NCBI GenBank assembly: GCA_029532415.1
Contig: JAQOTA010000060.1
Coordinates: 3,410,001-3,474,000 of the forward strand
Direction: 5' to 3'
Source of the DNA: Marasmius tenuissimus
Lineage: Eukaryota; Basidiomycota; Agaricomycetes; Agaricales; Marasmiaceae
DNA: 64,000 bases
Notes under the pieces: model-generated
Database searches by the model: none
Told to the model about the DNA's origin: nothing
The model's input: the letters and a program-made list of their open reading frames with translations, nothing else
Translations under genes and position numbers: made by a program
Part shown: piece after piece, positions 42,719 through 54,737 of the stretch
Layout of the letters: every line of letters starts with the position of its first letter
How positions within the stretch are numbered: the first letter of the stretch is position 1

Positions 42719-45123
42719 ATGAGCGACGACTTCGATCTCGAAGATCGCGAGCAAATAGATCACGCAGGATCCCAGAGCTCTGATACAGGCTCGCCAGAAG
42801 CGGCATTACGACCTCGGCAGCTCAGGGACATCATCCATGACCTGAGTGAGTTCAGCACCGTTACTCGTTTTCTTTCAAGCTACTCCCATCGGGCTCATTT
42901 CCTGCATTCCAAGTTGAACTTGGTCCCAGGCTTTGCCGGTTCATTGACACGTATGTGTTCTTTCTCTTTGAGAGACATGCTTTCTCAACGAATTTCAGGC
43001 CGCAGTTTCAAAGACTCCGGGATATCAAGCAGCTAGGAACTAGCAATTATGTCTGGCCTAGTGCTTCTCACAGCAGATTTGAGCATTGCATTGGTACGTT
43101 AAGTTGCATGACGAGGAGCATATAACTGATTATCCGATAGGCGTTGCGCATCTTGCGGGAACTTTAGCCCGAAACATTCAACGAGCCCAACCGAAACTGA
43201 AGATTAGTGACAGAGACGTGGAATGCGTAGAACTCGCTGGCCTTTGCCATGACCTTGGACATGGTCCTTGGTCTCATATGTGGGATAGAATGTTCATTCC
43301 AGACGTTCTGTGAGTGTTGCGTTACACATATGCGGTGTTCAAAGAGCTCAGTGATCACTGGCTTGGATCAGGCCCGAGGAAGATTGGACTCATGAGCAAG
43401 GATCGGAGATGATGCTCGATTTTCTCGTCAAAGACAACAATATCGAAATCGCGGAAAAAGATCTCGCTTTCATCAAGGCGCTGATTCTTGGGAAGCCTGA
43501 GGAGTGCTCGCCGTACGTTAACCATAGCTTTGTGCACGGAACTGTATCTGACCAGCAGGTTAGAGACGAGAAGCCTTTTCTGTTCGACATTGTTGCTAAC
43601 GGGAGGAATGGGTTGGACGTGGATAAGTCAGTCGTCTGACGAAGGCATATCAGTCTGGTTTTGACAGTTTGGACAGATACGACTACATCCTCAGAGACTC
43701 GCATATGTTCGGTGACCCGGTTGGGATCAACGTGGCTCGGTACGAACCCACTGCACATCACTTACGCGTCGTTGAGTGTTAATTATCTCGTCCCAGATTG
43801 TTGGCATCTGCCCGAGTCATTGGACGCGAAATCACTTACGATATCAAGGACCTCAACACGATCAAAGAGATCTTTCGAACTCGTTACAAGCTCCACGAAC
43901 ATTACTACAACCACAAGACAGGTAAGCGGGCGTCTTGGGCTTGCATGAATTCAAAATGAAGGCGTATTTTTAGGGAAAATCATCGAGTATATGATTCTCG
44001 ATGCCCTCAAGATTGCGGATCCACATCTAAACATTGCGAAGAGGATTCGGGACCCTCAGCAATACCTCAGGCTCACAGACTTCATCATGCACGAGATCAA
44101 GTGTTCGTCGCACTCGGTGAGCTCATCTACTTGGTTAGTGGTGTTAAGCTGAACGTTGTTCCAGGAGTTGGATGGGGCCCGTCGTCTGTTTTCCCGTATC
44201 GAGAAACGCGATCTGTACAAGATGGTGGATTGGAAACTCATCCCGTACGAGACGTCAACTGTCTTCAAGCGACATGTCACCTCGCTAGGAATCTACCAAG
44301 CAATCCAAGATGAGCCTCTCGTCAGTCTGAAGGTGGATGAGGAAGAGTTAGAAGCCGGTGATATTATCGTCGAATTCACAACGCTTCACCATGGAATGAA
44401 GGAGAGGAACCCATTGGATTCTGTCAAGTTCTATTCCAAATACAGTCCCGATGGTGAGTAAACAATTCTATTTCAACCTATGCCATCCTTCTCCTCTCCG
44501 TCGGTAGGCTGTCGCTGACAATCACACTAGTTTGCTATCAAGCTCAACCGGGTGACTACTCGACAATTATGCCGAAATCCTTTGCGGAGGTCATGATGCG
44601 CGTCTACACCAAGAAACCCCAGTTTGTTTCTCCTTTACGTCCCTTTTCATTTCGTTGCTAACCCCGACCTGCCAGGTTCTTTGGTGTCATCCAAGCTGGT
44701 TACCGCACGATACTCCACAAGATCCCTGATGACATTGACATTGACCACAATTATGGCACATCTTCGATCGGTGAAACGACCATCGCCACACCCCCAGCCA
44801 CGGAAGCTCCGAGCAGCCCTCGAACGGACAGCGTCGAAACGCTGCCTGGCTCCTCGACAGGCACTCGGTCTATCAAACCGTTATCCAAGAAAGGCTCGGA
44901 GCTCAATAGGTTTATGACCGTCAACCCGAGCTACGCCCCATCAAGTCCGTCAAAGACGCCGAATGTGTCGAGAAAGAGGAAGGCGTCGCTGGATAGGGAG
45001 ATGTCGCCCGTGGAAGCTATCCAAGGGAGGCGGGGCAAGGTGTCGGAGGAGAATGTGCGGCCGCTTGTGTTTGGGTTGAAGAAGCGAAAGGTTGACGATG
45101 ATGGTGGTGAGGAGAGGGAGTGA
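42719..45123 (+). CDS. SAMHD1/dGTPase-like HD-domain phosphohydrolase
   Basis: Twelve exons (42719-42845, 42914-42950, 42999-43093, 43141-43309, 43372-43512, 43564-43626, 43677-43739, 43797-43921, 43974-44116, 44165-44453, 44531-44621, 44676-45123) give 596 aa. The core matches eukaryotic SAMHD1: [34 protein letters not shown] (metal His84), [13 protein letters not shown] (His123-Asp124), [15 protein letters not shown] and [14 protein letters not shown]. These enzymes hydrolyse dNTPs to nucleosides and triphosphate, so a role in nucleotide pool control or DNA repair is expected. There is no SAM domain: only about 45 residues precede the fold. The C-terminus (about 130 residues) is Ser/Pro-rich and carries basic clusters ([16 protein letters not shown]) that look like a nuclear localisation signal. 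Confidence 0.93.
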
Positions 45124-45969
45124 GCGATAGCGTCCGGGCACTGGTGAGATTGTCCGCTTCTCGTGACTTTGTTTATTTACTTCGTTCAAACGGACGACAA
45201 GGACGTTATGGACCCTTCTATGACATGATTGTCATGTACTGTAAAACGACTATCTATTGCTTTCTTGACTTTGCTTTACTACCTTGCTTTTCGTTGAATA
45301 GCCTGAATTTCAAACCCTGTTGATCACCTCCTGTGGTTTTTATTTCGTGCGGAGTTAGCGGACCTCGCCTTCTCCACGAAGTCGAGAGACAAGAGCATGT
45401 CTCTCCCTTCGACTATGACCACTACACTGTACACACCCGCATTCTAATTCTGACTGTGACTGACTACCGGCCACACGTGTAGGCACACGAGTTCCCCTCT
45501 CTGCACCACAGGACAGCAATTTATCTATATCAAAGAAGATTAGCGACGCTTGTACTACGAAAGCTCGACACTGCCTGATATGGACTCACGGTGCGATCCG
45601 TCTTCCTCCCCAATGCGAGCAAGATACTGATCCTCGTTAACTGCAGATCGCAGCTCTCTGCTATCTCTTGCTTTGCAACCTTTGCTGAAGTTCAACGTCT
45701 CAAATCGGGGCTCGAGGATATGTGCCAAGTCGTAGCTGCCCCCGACTGGTCACCCAGAGTGAGTACTTGCGTCGTGGCGTTTACTGTATCAAAGACAGGA
45801 GTGCTCTTTTCGCTTTGATCTACCGAACGAGTCGGGCTTCGTTCCTCCCGCCGCCGGAATGAATGCCATGTGATGATGCGTAAGAGTATGACTGCATCTG
45901 TGCATGATCCTATACTTAGAGCCTGCCAGCATCAGCTGTGTCCTCAACTCTCCTTCCTTCCCCCGCGCT
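45124..45969. other. Intergenic, no gene seen
   Basis: 846 nt holding the 3' flank of the HD gene and the promoter of the FAD oxidase gene. Short unsupported ORFs only. Confidence 0.5.
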
Positions 45970-48019
45970 ATGAGACTTCTACTTCCCAGCTTCCTCGCAT
46001 TCGCAGCTGGGGCCTCATTAGGTCAAAGTGTTCTTGAGACAAGCCTACGGTCTCAGCTGACTCAAGACGGGGTCAGAGCGGTTTTCCCAGATGACGTTGG
46101 CTATGCGAATGCAACCAAAGCTTGTGAGTCTTCTGAGTTCTGACTGACTTCCATTCTCGCATCGTTGCCTAAGAATACCTTCTATACATTGAACGAGCCA
46201 ATGACTGATTTTTGCGTTTTAATAGACAACATGAGGTTCTCTGTCTTTCCGGTCGCTGTCACATACCCGAACGACACCCAACAGGTTGCTTCTGTTGTAA
46301 GAGTAGGCGCTGCGCACGGCTTGAAGGTCGTTGCCCGTAGCGGTGGAGTAAGTACAAGAGGTTACGCAGACAACTGATATCTCGAGGAACTGAACTATTT
46401 TTCAGCACAGTTACATTGCAAACGGTCTCGGTGGCGGGAATGGCTCACTCGTTGTGGATCTCAGTGGTCTCAAGAGGATCAACTTCGACACCGTCACTAA
46501 TACCGCCGTGATTGAACCAGGTAATAGGCTTGGAGAAGTAGCCTCTACATTGAATAAAGCGGGAAGAGCTATCCCGCATGGAAGATGCTCGTTTGTCGGA
46601 TTTGGGGGACATTCCGGTATGACATCGAAAATTCCTACCGCTGCAAAATAGATTCTGATGGCTCGGTCCCGCATTCCCAAACCTTTTAGGATTCGGTGGC
46701 TGGGGATTCGCATCTCGTATGTGGGGTCTGACCCTCGATAATATCAAGTCCGCCACAATCGTCCTCGCCAATGGAACGACAACGGAGGTTTCTGATAGTC
46801 AACACCCTGAGTTATTTTGGGTGGGCTTTCCCGCATTTTTATTCGTCCCTTTCTCATTATTGACATGATCGTATAGGCGATCCGCGGTTCCTCCGCATCG
46901 TTTGGAATCGTGACTTCCCTGACAATGAACACTTTTTCTGTCCCACCCTCAGGGACGTTCTTTCAGTACGTCTGGGACATGGACGTGGAACAAGCAACAC
47001 ACGCATTCACGTCATTCCAAAAGTTTGCGACCGATCGGGCTCTCCCAAATACATTCGGAGGTGAATTAGGTGTGCTTAAGGGGCGCGAGAAAGGGCGAGT
47101 GGCTATCTTGTTGCTGGGAAGCCACTATGGTACGGTGGGAGAGTTCAATGAAACCGTTGACTTGTTTCTCAGCACGCAGCCGACTCCTGACGACATGACC
47201 CTGACTTCTGGTACATGGATCGAGGTCCTGACTGCAGGAGCAGCTGGGGACCTCAACACAACTGGAACTGAGATGCCTCGAGACACGTTCTACGCTAAGT
47301 CACTGATGACACCGGAGGATGGACCGTTACTGACAGAGGAAGCCATGAATGCTATGATGAAGTATCTGGCTGAAGACGGATATGAATCTGACACGGTACG
47401 CCTGATCTACCTAGAGGTAGTATCTGCTTCTGTAGTCTTCTTGACTTACCCACACGATATAGTTCTGGCACGTTGAAATCGAGATTTATGGTGGTCGCGA
47501 CTCTGCGATAAACGCCGTCCCGTTGAATGGAACGGCTTTTGGACATAGGAATGCCTTGTTCACTTTCCAGCCCTACGCATCCACAGGAAATTTCCTGCCG
47601 CCGTTTGATAATCATATATTTGGTTTTGTCGACGGTACGTTTGGATAGGGACATCGGTCTCCCGGCTTGGGGCTCATCACGTTAACTACTAGGCATGGTG
47701 TCGAGTATCACAGATAACATGCCGAGGGATTGGGCGTGGGGGTGAGTGAAAGACATTCTCCAGCTCCATGCGAATATCACTTATCATGATCTGGGGTTTC
47801 GTTGTCTTTCCCGCAGTGCCTATGCAAATTATATCGACTCCAGGTTGGAAGACTGTGTGTATACTTCGATATTGGATCTGGGAACGATGCTAATGTATTG
47901 CTCTTCGTCGTGCAGGGCAACACCGCTACTACGGGCTACATTATGAAAGGCTTCAGGCACTGAAGAAAATTATTGATCCGGCCTACACATTCCAATTCCC
48001 CACTTCGATTGAGGAGTGA
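45970..48019 (+). CDS. Secreted berberine-bridge-type FAD-linked oxidase
   Basis: Nine exons (45970-46123, 46226-46347, 46406-46616, 46690-46820, 46877-47395, 47463-47634, 47693-47741, 47817-47854, 47916-48019) give 499 aa. A signal peptide is clear (RLLLPSFLAFAAGASLG). The PCMH-type FAD domain shows VVARSGGHSY (His93, covalent FAD site) and IPHGRCSFVGFGGHSGFGG, in which Cys153 matches the second, cysteinyl FAD bond of bicovalent members. The C-terminal BBE module reads RYYGLHYERLQALKKIIDPA. Such oxidases act on sugars, alcohols or secondary metabolites using oxygen and releasing H2O2. Many Asn-X-Ser/Thr sites fit secretion. Splice phases all agree through the short exons 7 and 8. Confidence 0.92.
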
Positions 48020-50024
48020 TACAAAGTAGTCAGAGTTCTCGGGCGTCCGAACACCTCAAAAACAATTGGGCATGAACGGGTTCTGTCTGGCTTCTTGACT
48101 CTGCTTTCTCGGGGCCGTTCACAAGTCATCAATCGTCGCGAATGGCGCTAGTACTTACAAGGACAGTGTAACAATGTTCATTTACCTGCCTCCCGATATA
48201 CATGTGCTAAGGGGGTTCAAACACGCGTAGCTATGGTAGAGATGCCACATTCCAGGCGCCGTATAACGTCTTGCGGAGCACGATTAGACAGGTCCGCCAC
48301 TGGAAATTAGGCGCCCGTAACTTGATTTGGGCCAGTGATAATAATCCTTAACTAGATACCACAGGCAGGCTCAAGCTAAAACCCTTCCGTTGCAAGCCGG
48401 GCCATTGTTTAGCGATCAAAGGGTTGAAAGAAGCGAAACGAACGAATTGTAAGCGTCGACAAATGGAACGAGTCGTCCGGCTCGCCTAAGCCTCTCGTGC
48501 CAAACATTGTCAGCGACAGGTGTTTACTCCGAATCGTCAAGGGCTGTCGAGGTTTCCGAAGGAGTGAGTGAAGCGCGGGGTTGAGTACGAAGAGATTGAG
48601 CTAGGGACCAGGGTCTCGGACTCAATGACCGGCCAGTGACCAGAGGAGGCATGAGGGTATCCGGGTAGCCAAAGAAGTACCTTGACAGAGTATTCAGTCC
48701 CGCTCAGATACGACACTGGAATGTGCAGAGAAAATTCAAGATCGCGAAGAAACCTGCATCAGGGTCAGAGCAATCGTAAGACATACCTAGGGCTCTGGCG
48801 CACGAAATTATGGCGGGAAAGGCGTCAATTGCGAGCCCGCCCTCGGAGTCGTGTCAAAGCAGAGTTTCGGGAGGAAGATGGCTGAGGACAAGGAGTTCTT
48901 GCCGAGAATACCACAGGCAGGAGAGCAATATATCATTGCCCAGCCTTGCGAGCTGTCGGTCGATAGACTGAATACGCATTCTCCATTACTCCGAGCTCCA
49001 AAGCCTAAAGGAGCGGGCTGGTTGAAGGCCAGGCCCGAGTTAAGTATGTACTTACGACCAAGTTTGCGGATGGACCAGGACATTCCAGAATTGTGTAGTC
49101 TGTACTATGTACGACACCGTCGATCCGCATCGAAAAAGCACCGAGGACAAAGGATGTCATGGAGTTGTAAGTAGGATGGTTGAGTCGGATAGGTCTCACG
49201 GAAATCCATCACAAAGCGTCCAGGGACTTGGGTCGATGCGTTCGGAGCGACATTCGAGGTCATGGGTCTGCCCACAAATTGAAGAAAGCGGTTCGGCACA
49301 GGTACCCGTTGATAGTCGGGCTACCGATAGCCCACCTCATGAGACGGGTCCCTCTCGAGCGAGTGAGCTAGTGACCTTCGGAGTGATGTCGCCAAGCTGT
49401 GGGTACTGTGATCATGAAAGCCCGGCGAAAGAGGACAGGAAAGACTCTCCTCACCCGTCACCATGTTCCGGCGAGATTGCCCCCAACGAAGAGAAGCACC
49501 AAGTTGCGGGCCGGGAAATCGAAGACTAGTCAGCTTAGCAAGGCGCCCTACAAGACCTGAGCATGGCCTAATAAGGAGAGAAAGGTGTTCTGTGAAGATG
49601 GCACGCGGGAAAAGTCAGGTTCGAAGATAATGCTCAAAATTCAGTGGTCGGGTTTGGACTTGACTGCATTGTGCAAGCCGTACAAGGCTCAAGAGTCGTC
49701 TCAAATTCCGAGTGTCGCGATACACTCTTTCTGTGGGAAGTCTCTGCTGGGTCAGGACCTCAGAGTTCGGGCTTTGCGAGCACTCGAGAGTAGCGTTGAT
49801 ACTTGTACGAATGAAAAGGATAAACGTGCCGTGATGGATAACTGCGGTGCAGTTCCGGCTGACTAATCTACCGCTCGTTAGGCGCTGGGAGGGCTGAGCC
49901 TCCTGCATTCAGCCTCCTTCGGAGTTACAGTCAACAGGCCACTTCTGGCACCTCATCTATTGCTCTTCGTTCTGGAACCATTTAATCTCAATCTAACGAC
50001 AGATAACGGCTACTTATAAACGCT
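48020..50024. other. Long intergenic stretch, no gene seen
   Basis: About 2 kb between two plus-strand genes. ORFs of up to 140 codons (for example near 49107-49529) lack domains, consistent splice sites or family similarity. Confidence 0.45.
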
Positions 50025-53000
50025 ATGAAATTCAGGTCAGTCACCGTAGACTGGGTACCCGAACAGATGACGACGACATTTCTGCGACAGCTCTGCGCTC
50101 AAGTTCAATGCGGTGTCTGAATGGTGGGATGAATACATCGAGTGTGTTATTTAGCATCTGGATTTGCGGTTGTATTACTCACAGAGAACGTCTGCAGCTA
50201 TGATATGCTGAAAAAATGCATATATCAACTGGAGAAACAACAGCAGATATTGTCCTCTTCATATCATGACATCGAATCGAACGAAAGAACGTCTCTTGTC
50301 GGTCGACGTGTCGACCGTGAAACTGACGCCGTCTTCATACCGATGCTGGACCGCGAGTTGAGGAAGATTGTCCTGTTTTACGAGAATCAGGAAAAGGAAT
50401 TAATAGAGGAGCTTGAGGAACTCGAAGAACTGGTGAAGGTGCAGGAGGAAATGGGACTGGAGGGAGACCATTACAATGACGACTTTACCGACGATGAAGA
50501 CGACGACGACGAGAGCCTCTCGCAGAGTCGTGATGCAACGACAGCGACGGGTCGGCGGCGGCGACGGATGTCCAGCTCTGCGAGTAACTCAAGAAACCTC
50601 TTCTCAGGTGAGCAGTTCTTCTGACTGGACTTTAACGTGCTAATGTGGGTCTCTTTGCTCAGGCGAAGGTAGCGCTGTGCCTGAAGGCTCTCTATCGCCT
50701 ACCGAGCACCGACGACGATATAGCATTGCTTCAAGCAGCGAGGGGGAAGGAGACATGGATGCAAGTTTGGTCTCGACGCGACGTAGAACAGTGTCGGGCA
50801 CGATGGGAAAGCTGGCAGATACGTTCAATATAATGAGAGGCAGCATCACGTCCAACATGATTCCTGATGTCTGGAACGCGAAGACAAATTACGCCTATGA
50901 TACACGACTACTCTTCAAGAGACGCATAACGACCCTTTACATTTCTTTCTCGTCCTTGAGATCTTATGTGGAAGTCAATTACTCGGGCTTTCGCAAAATC
51001 TTGAAGAAGTAAGTCTTCACCATTGTTTGTCGGTCTCGAAATTCATCTCACATCCACTTCAGGTATGACAAGGTCACCTATAGCGAGGTTAGTTGATTTG
51101 ACCACCGAGATATTCATGAATCTTGAACGAAGCCCTTTCTAGCTCAAAGATCAGTACTTGCATGAGGTTGTCGAGCGGGCCCTTCCTTTCACACAACAAG
51201 CAAGGGATCGGTTGAACGCTGCGAGTAGCCGGCTCGTTGAACTCTACACCAAGTGTGTGGCGCGAGGGAATGCGAACACTGCTAGGCAGCAGCTAAAGCT
51301 TCATCAACGGGAGCACATTGCCTGGGAGCGGGACACGGTCTGGAGGCAAATGATTGGACGTGAACGGCGCGGAGAGGGCGACCCTTCTCAGCCTATCGGC
51401 GCTTCCCTTGTAAAGGAAGAGAAACCAGGTCTCTTCGAAGTGCCCACGCCTGTGGGCAAGCTCAAGATCACCAGGAAGAAACTGTACATGCTCATCTCCA
51501 TGGCGATCTTCGCGGTCTTGCTCAACATATCGATAGTCCCTGGGAAGGAGGCGAACAGGTGCTTTGCGGTCTTGGTGTTCTGTACCATCTTGTGGGCGAC
51601 TGAGGTCAGTTCGTTTGCTCCCAGCAATACAGTCGTCTTGACTGGACTTTCTGATAGGCGATTCCATTATTTGTTACTTCAATGATGGTGCCCTTACTCC
51701 TAGTCTCCCTGCAAGCGCTTCGAGGACCTGAACAGGAGCATTTGAGCCCGAAAGATGCGACAAAGTGAGTGGGGTCTCCTATTAGTGTTCTATCGAACAT
51801 TTTGGTAACAGTCCGATCCAGATTCATATTTTCAGTGATGTTCTCGCCGACAATCATGCTCTTGATTGGAGGATTTACTATCGCATCCGCGCTGAGCAAA
51901 ACCAACATTGATCGCATCTTAATCACGCGTGTCCTGGCCCTCGCCGGTACCAAGCCGCGAACCGTTCTACTTGCGTTTATGGCTGTCTCGTGCTTTGCAA
52001 GCATGTGGATTAGGCAAGTTCTGAATCCATTACCGTTCGCTTAGCTTATCTCAATGTTCTCATATACACTTTACAGCAATGTAGCAGCCCCTACTCTTTG
52101 CTTCACGCTCATACGGGTGTGTTCTAGGCCATCGTCTTTGATATGTTCACTTTCTTATCACATTTCAATATAGCCGATCCTTCGAACACTTCCGCCCAAG
52201 ACATCCTTTGCCCCGTGTCTAATTGTACGTCTCCCGCATTTCTCGGAGTTGCGGGGTAAGAACCTAAATTTCCTTGGAACAGCTCGGTATCGCTTTGGCA
52301 GCCAACATCGGAGGTCAAAGTTCCCCGATCTCCTCGCCTCAGAATCTTATCGCTATCGGGGAAATGGTCGATGGTGGGCTTGACTGGGGACGATGGTTTG
52401 CAGTTGCCCTTCCCGTCTCTGCTGTCTCAGTCTTGTTAATATGGGGACTCCTGTTGGCGTCTTATCGACCTTCACGAGCCCCTGACGGAGAAAGCGAACT
52501 CGAGATACGGCCAATCCGAGCTACTAGAGAAGCGTTCACGCTCAAGCAGTACTGGGTAACATTCGTATGCCTCGTGACAATCGCGCTGTGGTGTGTCGCA
52601 CATAGCATTGAGGACTACATCGGGGACATGGGTGTGATTGCTATCATTCCGATCGTTGCGTTCTTTTCCACGGGAGTATTGAAGAAGGTCTGTTTAACGG
52701 CTTCTCGTTAATCCGTAGGTCCGTTTGCTCAATACTATTTTTCACAGGACGACTTTGAGCAGTTCACGTGGACCATCGTTTTCCTCGCCATGGGAGGGAT
52801 TGCCCTCGGGAAGGGCGTCACCTCGAGCGGTTTGTTGGAAATCATGGGCGGTATCATTCGAGACATGGTCGATGGCTTTAGTCTCTACTCCGTCGTACTG
52901 ATTCTATCACCCATCGTCCTGGTATGTTGATCGTTGCCTTCCGAAAATTGTTCTCGCTAACGAGATGAGGATGCAGGTCGTTTCGACGTTCATCAGTCAC

Positions 53001-53468
53001 ACCATTGCCAGCGTCCTTTTGGTTCCTATCGCCAAAGAGGTCGGCATCGGGATGGGCGGACATCACGAAAACCTACTAATCTTCATAACCGCCTTGATAT
53101 GTTCGGCTGGAATGGGAATGCCAGTCTCAGGTTTTCCGAATCAGACTGCGTAAGTGTTCCTGTAATGATACCGGGCCTTGAGCGGAAGTAACGTATTTCT
53201 CGAATAGGGCGGCTCAAGAAGACGAACTTGGAGAGCTATACTTATCCAACGTCGACTTCCTCAAGAACGGCGTGCCCGCCAGTATCGTTGCGACACTGGT
53301 CGGTGACTTTCCCACCTTGTGGCGAATGAAAGCTACTAAATATTTCTTATTCATCGCGCCTAAAGGTTGTATCAACCGTTGGTTTCCTCTTGATGCAAGC
53401 AATTGGGTGAGTTGTGTGGCTGAGAGAACGTGTTCTAGTCCATTAACATCATCCTTCCTAGCTTGTGA
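50025..53468 (+). CDS. SPX-domain low-affinity phosphate transporter (PHO87/90/91-like)
   Basis: Sixteen exons give 861 aa: 50025-50035, 50091-50141, 50198-50607, 50663-51008, 51063-51087, 51143-51604, 51658-51764, 51822-52013, 52077-52116, 52174-52224, 52283-52687, 52748-52921, 52977-53149, 53208-53298, 53366-53406, 53462-53468. The N-terminal SPX domain (about residues 1-270) is definite: MKFSSALKFNAVSEWWDEYI, YDMLKKCIYQLEKQQQ and the basic helix near YSGFRKILKKYDK that senses inositol pyrophosphates. A SLC13/citM-type permease follows with many hydrophobic segments (AANIGGQSSPISSPQNLIAI; GMGMPVSGFPNQTA). It should import phosphate with cations and be gated by SPX signals. The intron after exon 8 starts with GC in the good context AG|GCAAGT. 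The final coding exon is 7 nt and completes the conserved end QAIGL. Confidence 0.92.
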
Positions 53469-54737
53469 TGATCCGTGTTGGAACGCTGTTTGTGCGGGGG
53501 GTGCTCGGTTCTATTTATTCCAGATCTTTGCTGTCAATACGTACCAGAATGCAGCTTCGATAAATATCATTGGTCTTGTGCGGAAGAAAATGTTTGTTGC
53601 GGCCTCATAGCAGAGGCATGATTTGACTTGCGAGTTCTCGAGACTCGAACCCGAGGACCAATAGGTTCAACTTGTGTCTGGTGCCTGGTGTTTTACGATC
53701 GCTGGGCAGCGAGACTAATTGGTCCGGAGCGTAACTCCATTACGGCATTGAGAGGCGTGTTGCTAGTGCCAGTCCGGGTGCAATATATTCCTTGAAAGGA
53801 TACTTGCTGAGAAGTTGTTCGTGAAGCTTATTATCCGATGCCTCGACAAACAAGTATGTAAATTGTCATGAAATTGAATTGAATGAGATCTTCCCTCTCT
53901 CCACAAACCTGGGGCCACATGTTGTCTTTTTTTTTTATTTCGTATTTCGGGGTGTCGCCCCGGGCTAGTGGCCACAATAGAGATTCAGAGAATGGTAGGG
54001 CGGCATTGGGCGGATTCCCATCTCTTGAATTCCGTCGCTTCGAGGTTGAGACAGACGTACACGATAACACGGTTCCATGAATCTATAGATAATAGACGAG
54101 AGAGAAGTGGCTCCGGAGACATCCCTCGTGATGGCGGCAGCGTACCAAATGTCTGACGCGACGGAACTGAGCGGGGACGGAGACGGGAACATGCCATTGG
54201 CCTCCCGACTGGCACTCACACGTTTCTCTTGGGTGGCGGAGTATCGAAGTTGAGCGACTCAGAAGTGTTTTCCTGGGCGATCATCAAACCATTAGCACGG
54301 AAAGTCCATATTCAGATTCAGTGCTTTAGAAGTAATGTGCTATAAGAAATTATAGTGATAGCGGAATATGAAGGTAGCAAGAAGAAACAGTGACAACAGC
54401 GGGGGTAGGGTGTTCGTTGCATAGGTATAAAAAAGACAAGGTGATGGTATAGAAAGGGAAAACAAGGCAAGAATGATATCTGTATTAGGGTGAATATTGC
54501 TATGTGAATTCGAAGGTAGGGGTGTGTAGTGCAGGGCAGGGACTAATCGACGAAGGCTATTAACCAAGAGAATATGAGGGCTACAATATGGTCGCAGTTA
54601 ATAATACAACAGTGGTCGCCGAAATATTGGCGAGAATAAAGAAAATCAACACAACCGAGAGGGACGAAGGACGAAGGGAACATGAGACCATGAGTGGGTG
54701 AAAGATAAGGACGCGGGCAAGGTACCAACAGCAAAAA
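53469..54737. other. Tail-to-tail intergenic region, no gene seen
   Basis: About 1.3 kb between convergent genes. On the minus strand 53625-53700 a pol III B-box-like GGTTCGAGTCT is followed by AACTCGCA, but no tRNA fold is complete. A T-rich run lies near 53927-53938. Confidence 0.45.

Noticed and set aside
49107..49529. 140-codon plus-strand ORF in the 48-50 kb gap
   Set aside because: Biased composition, no domain, no start context or neighbouring exons.
53625..53700. tRNA-like segment on the minus strand (GGTTCGAGTCT then AACTCGCA)
   Set aside because: The B-box and 3' acceptor look plausible and the length from GCGATCG to GCA is about 74 nt, but the T-stem has a mismatch, only four acceptor pairs form and no D-arm or A-box is present. 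At most a tRNA relic; tRNAscan-SE would decide.
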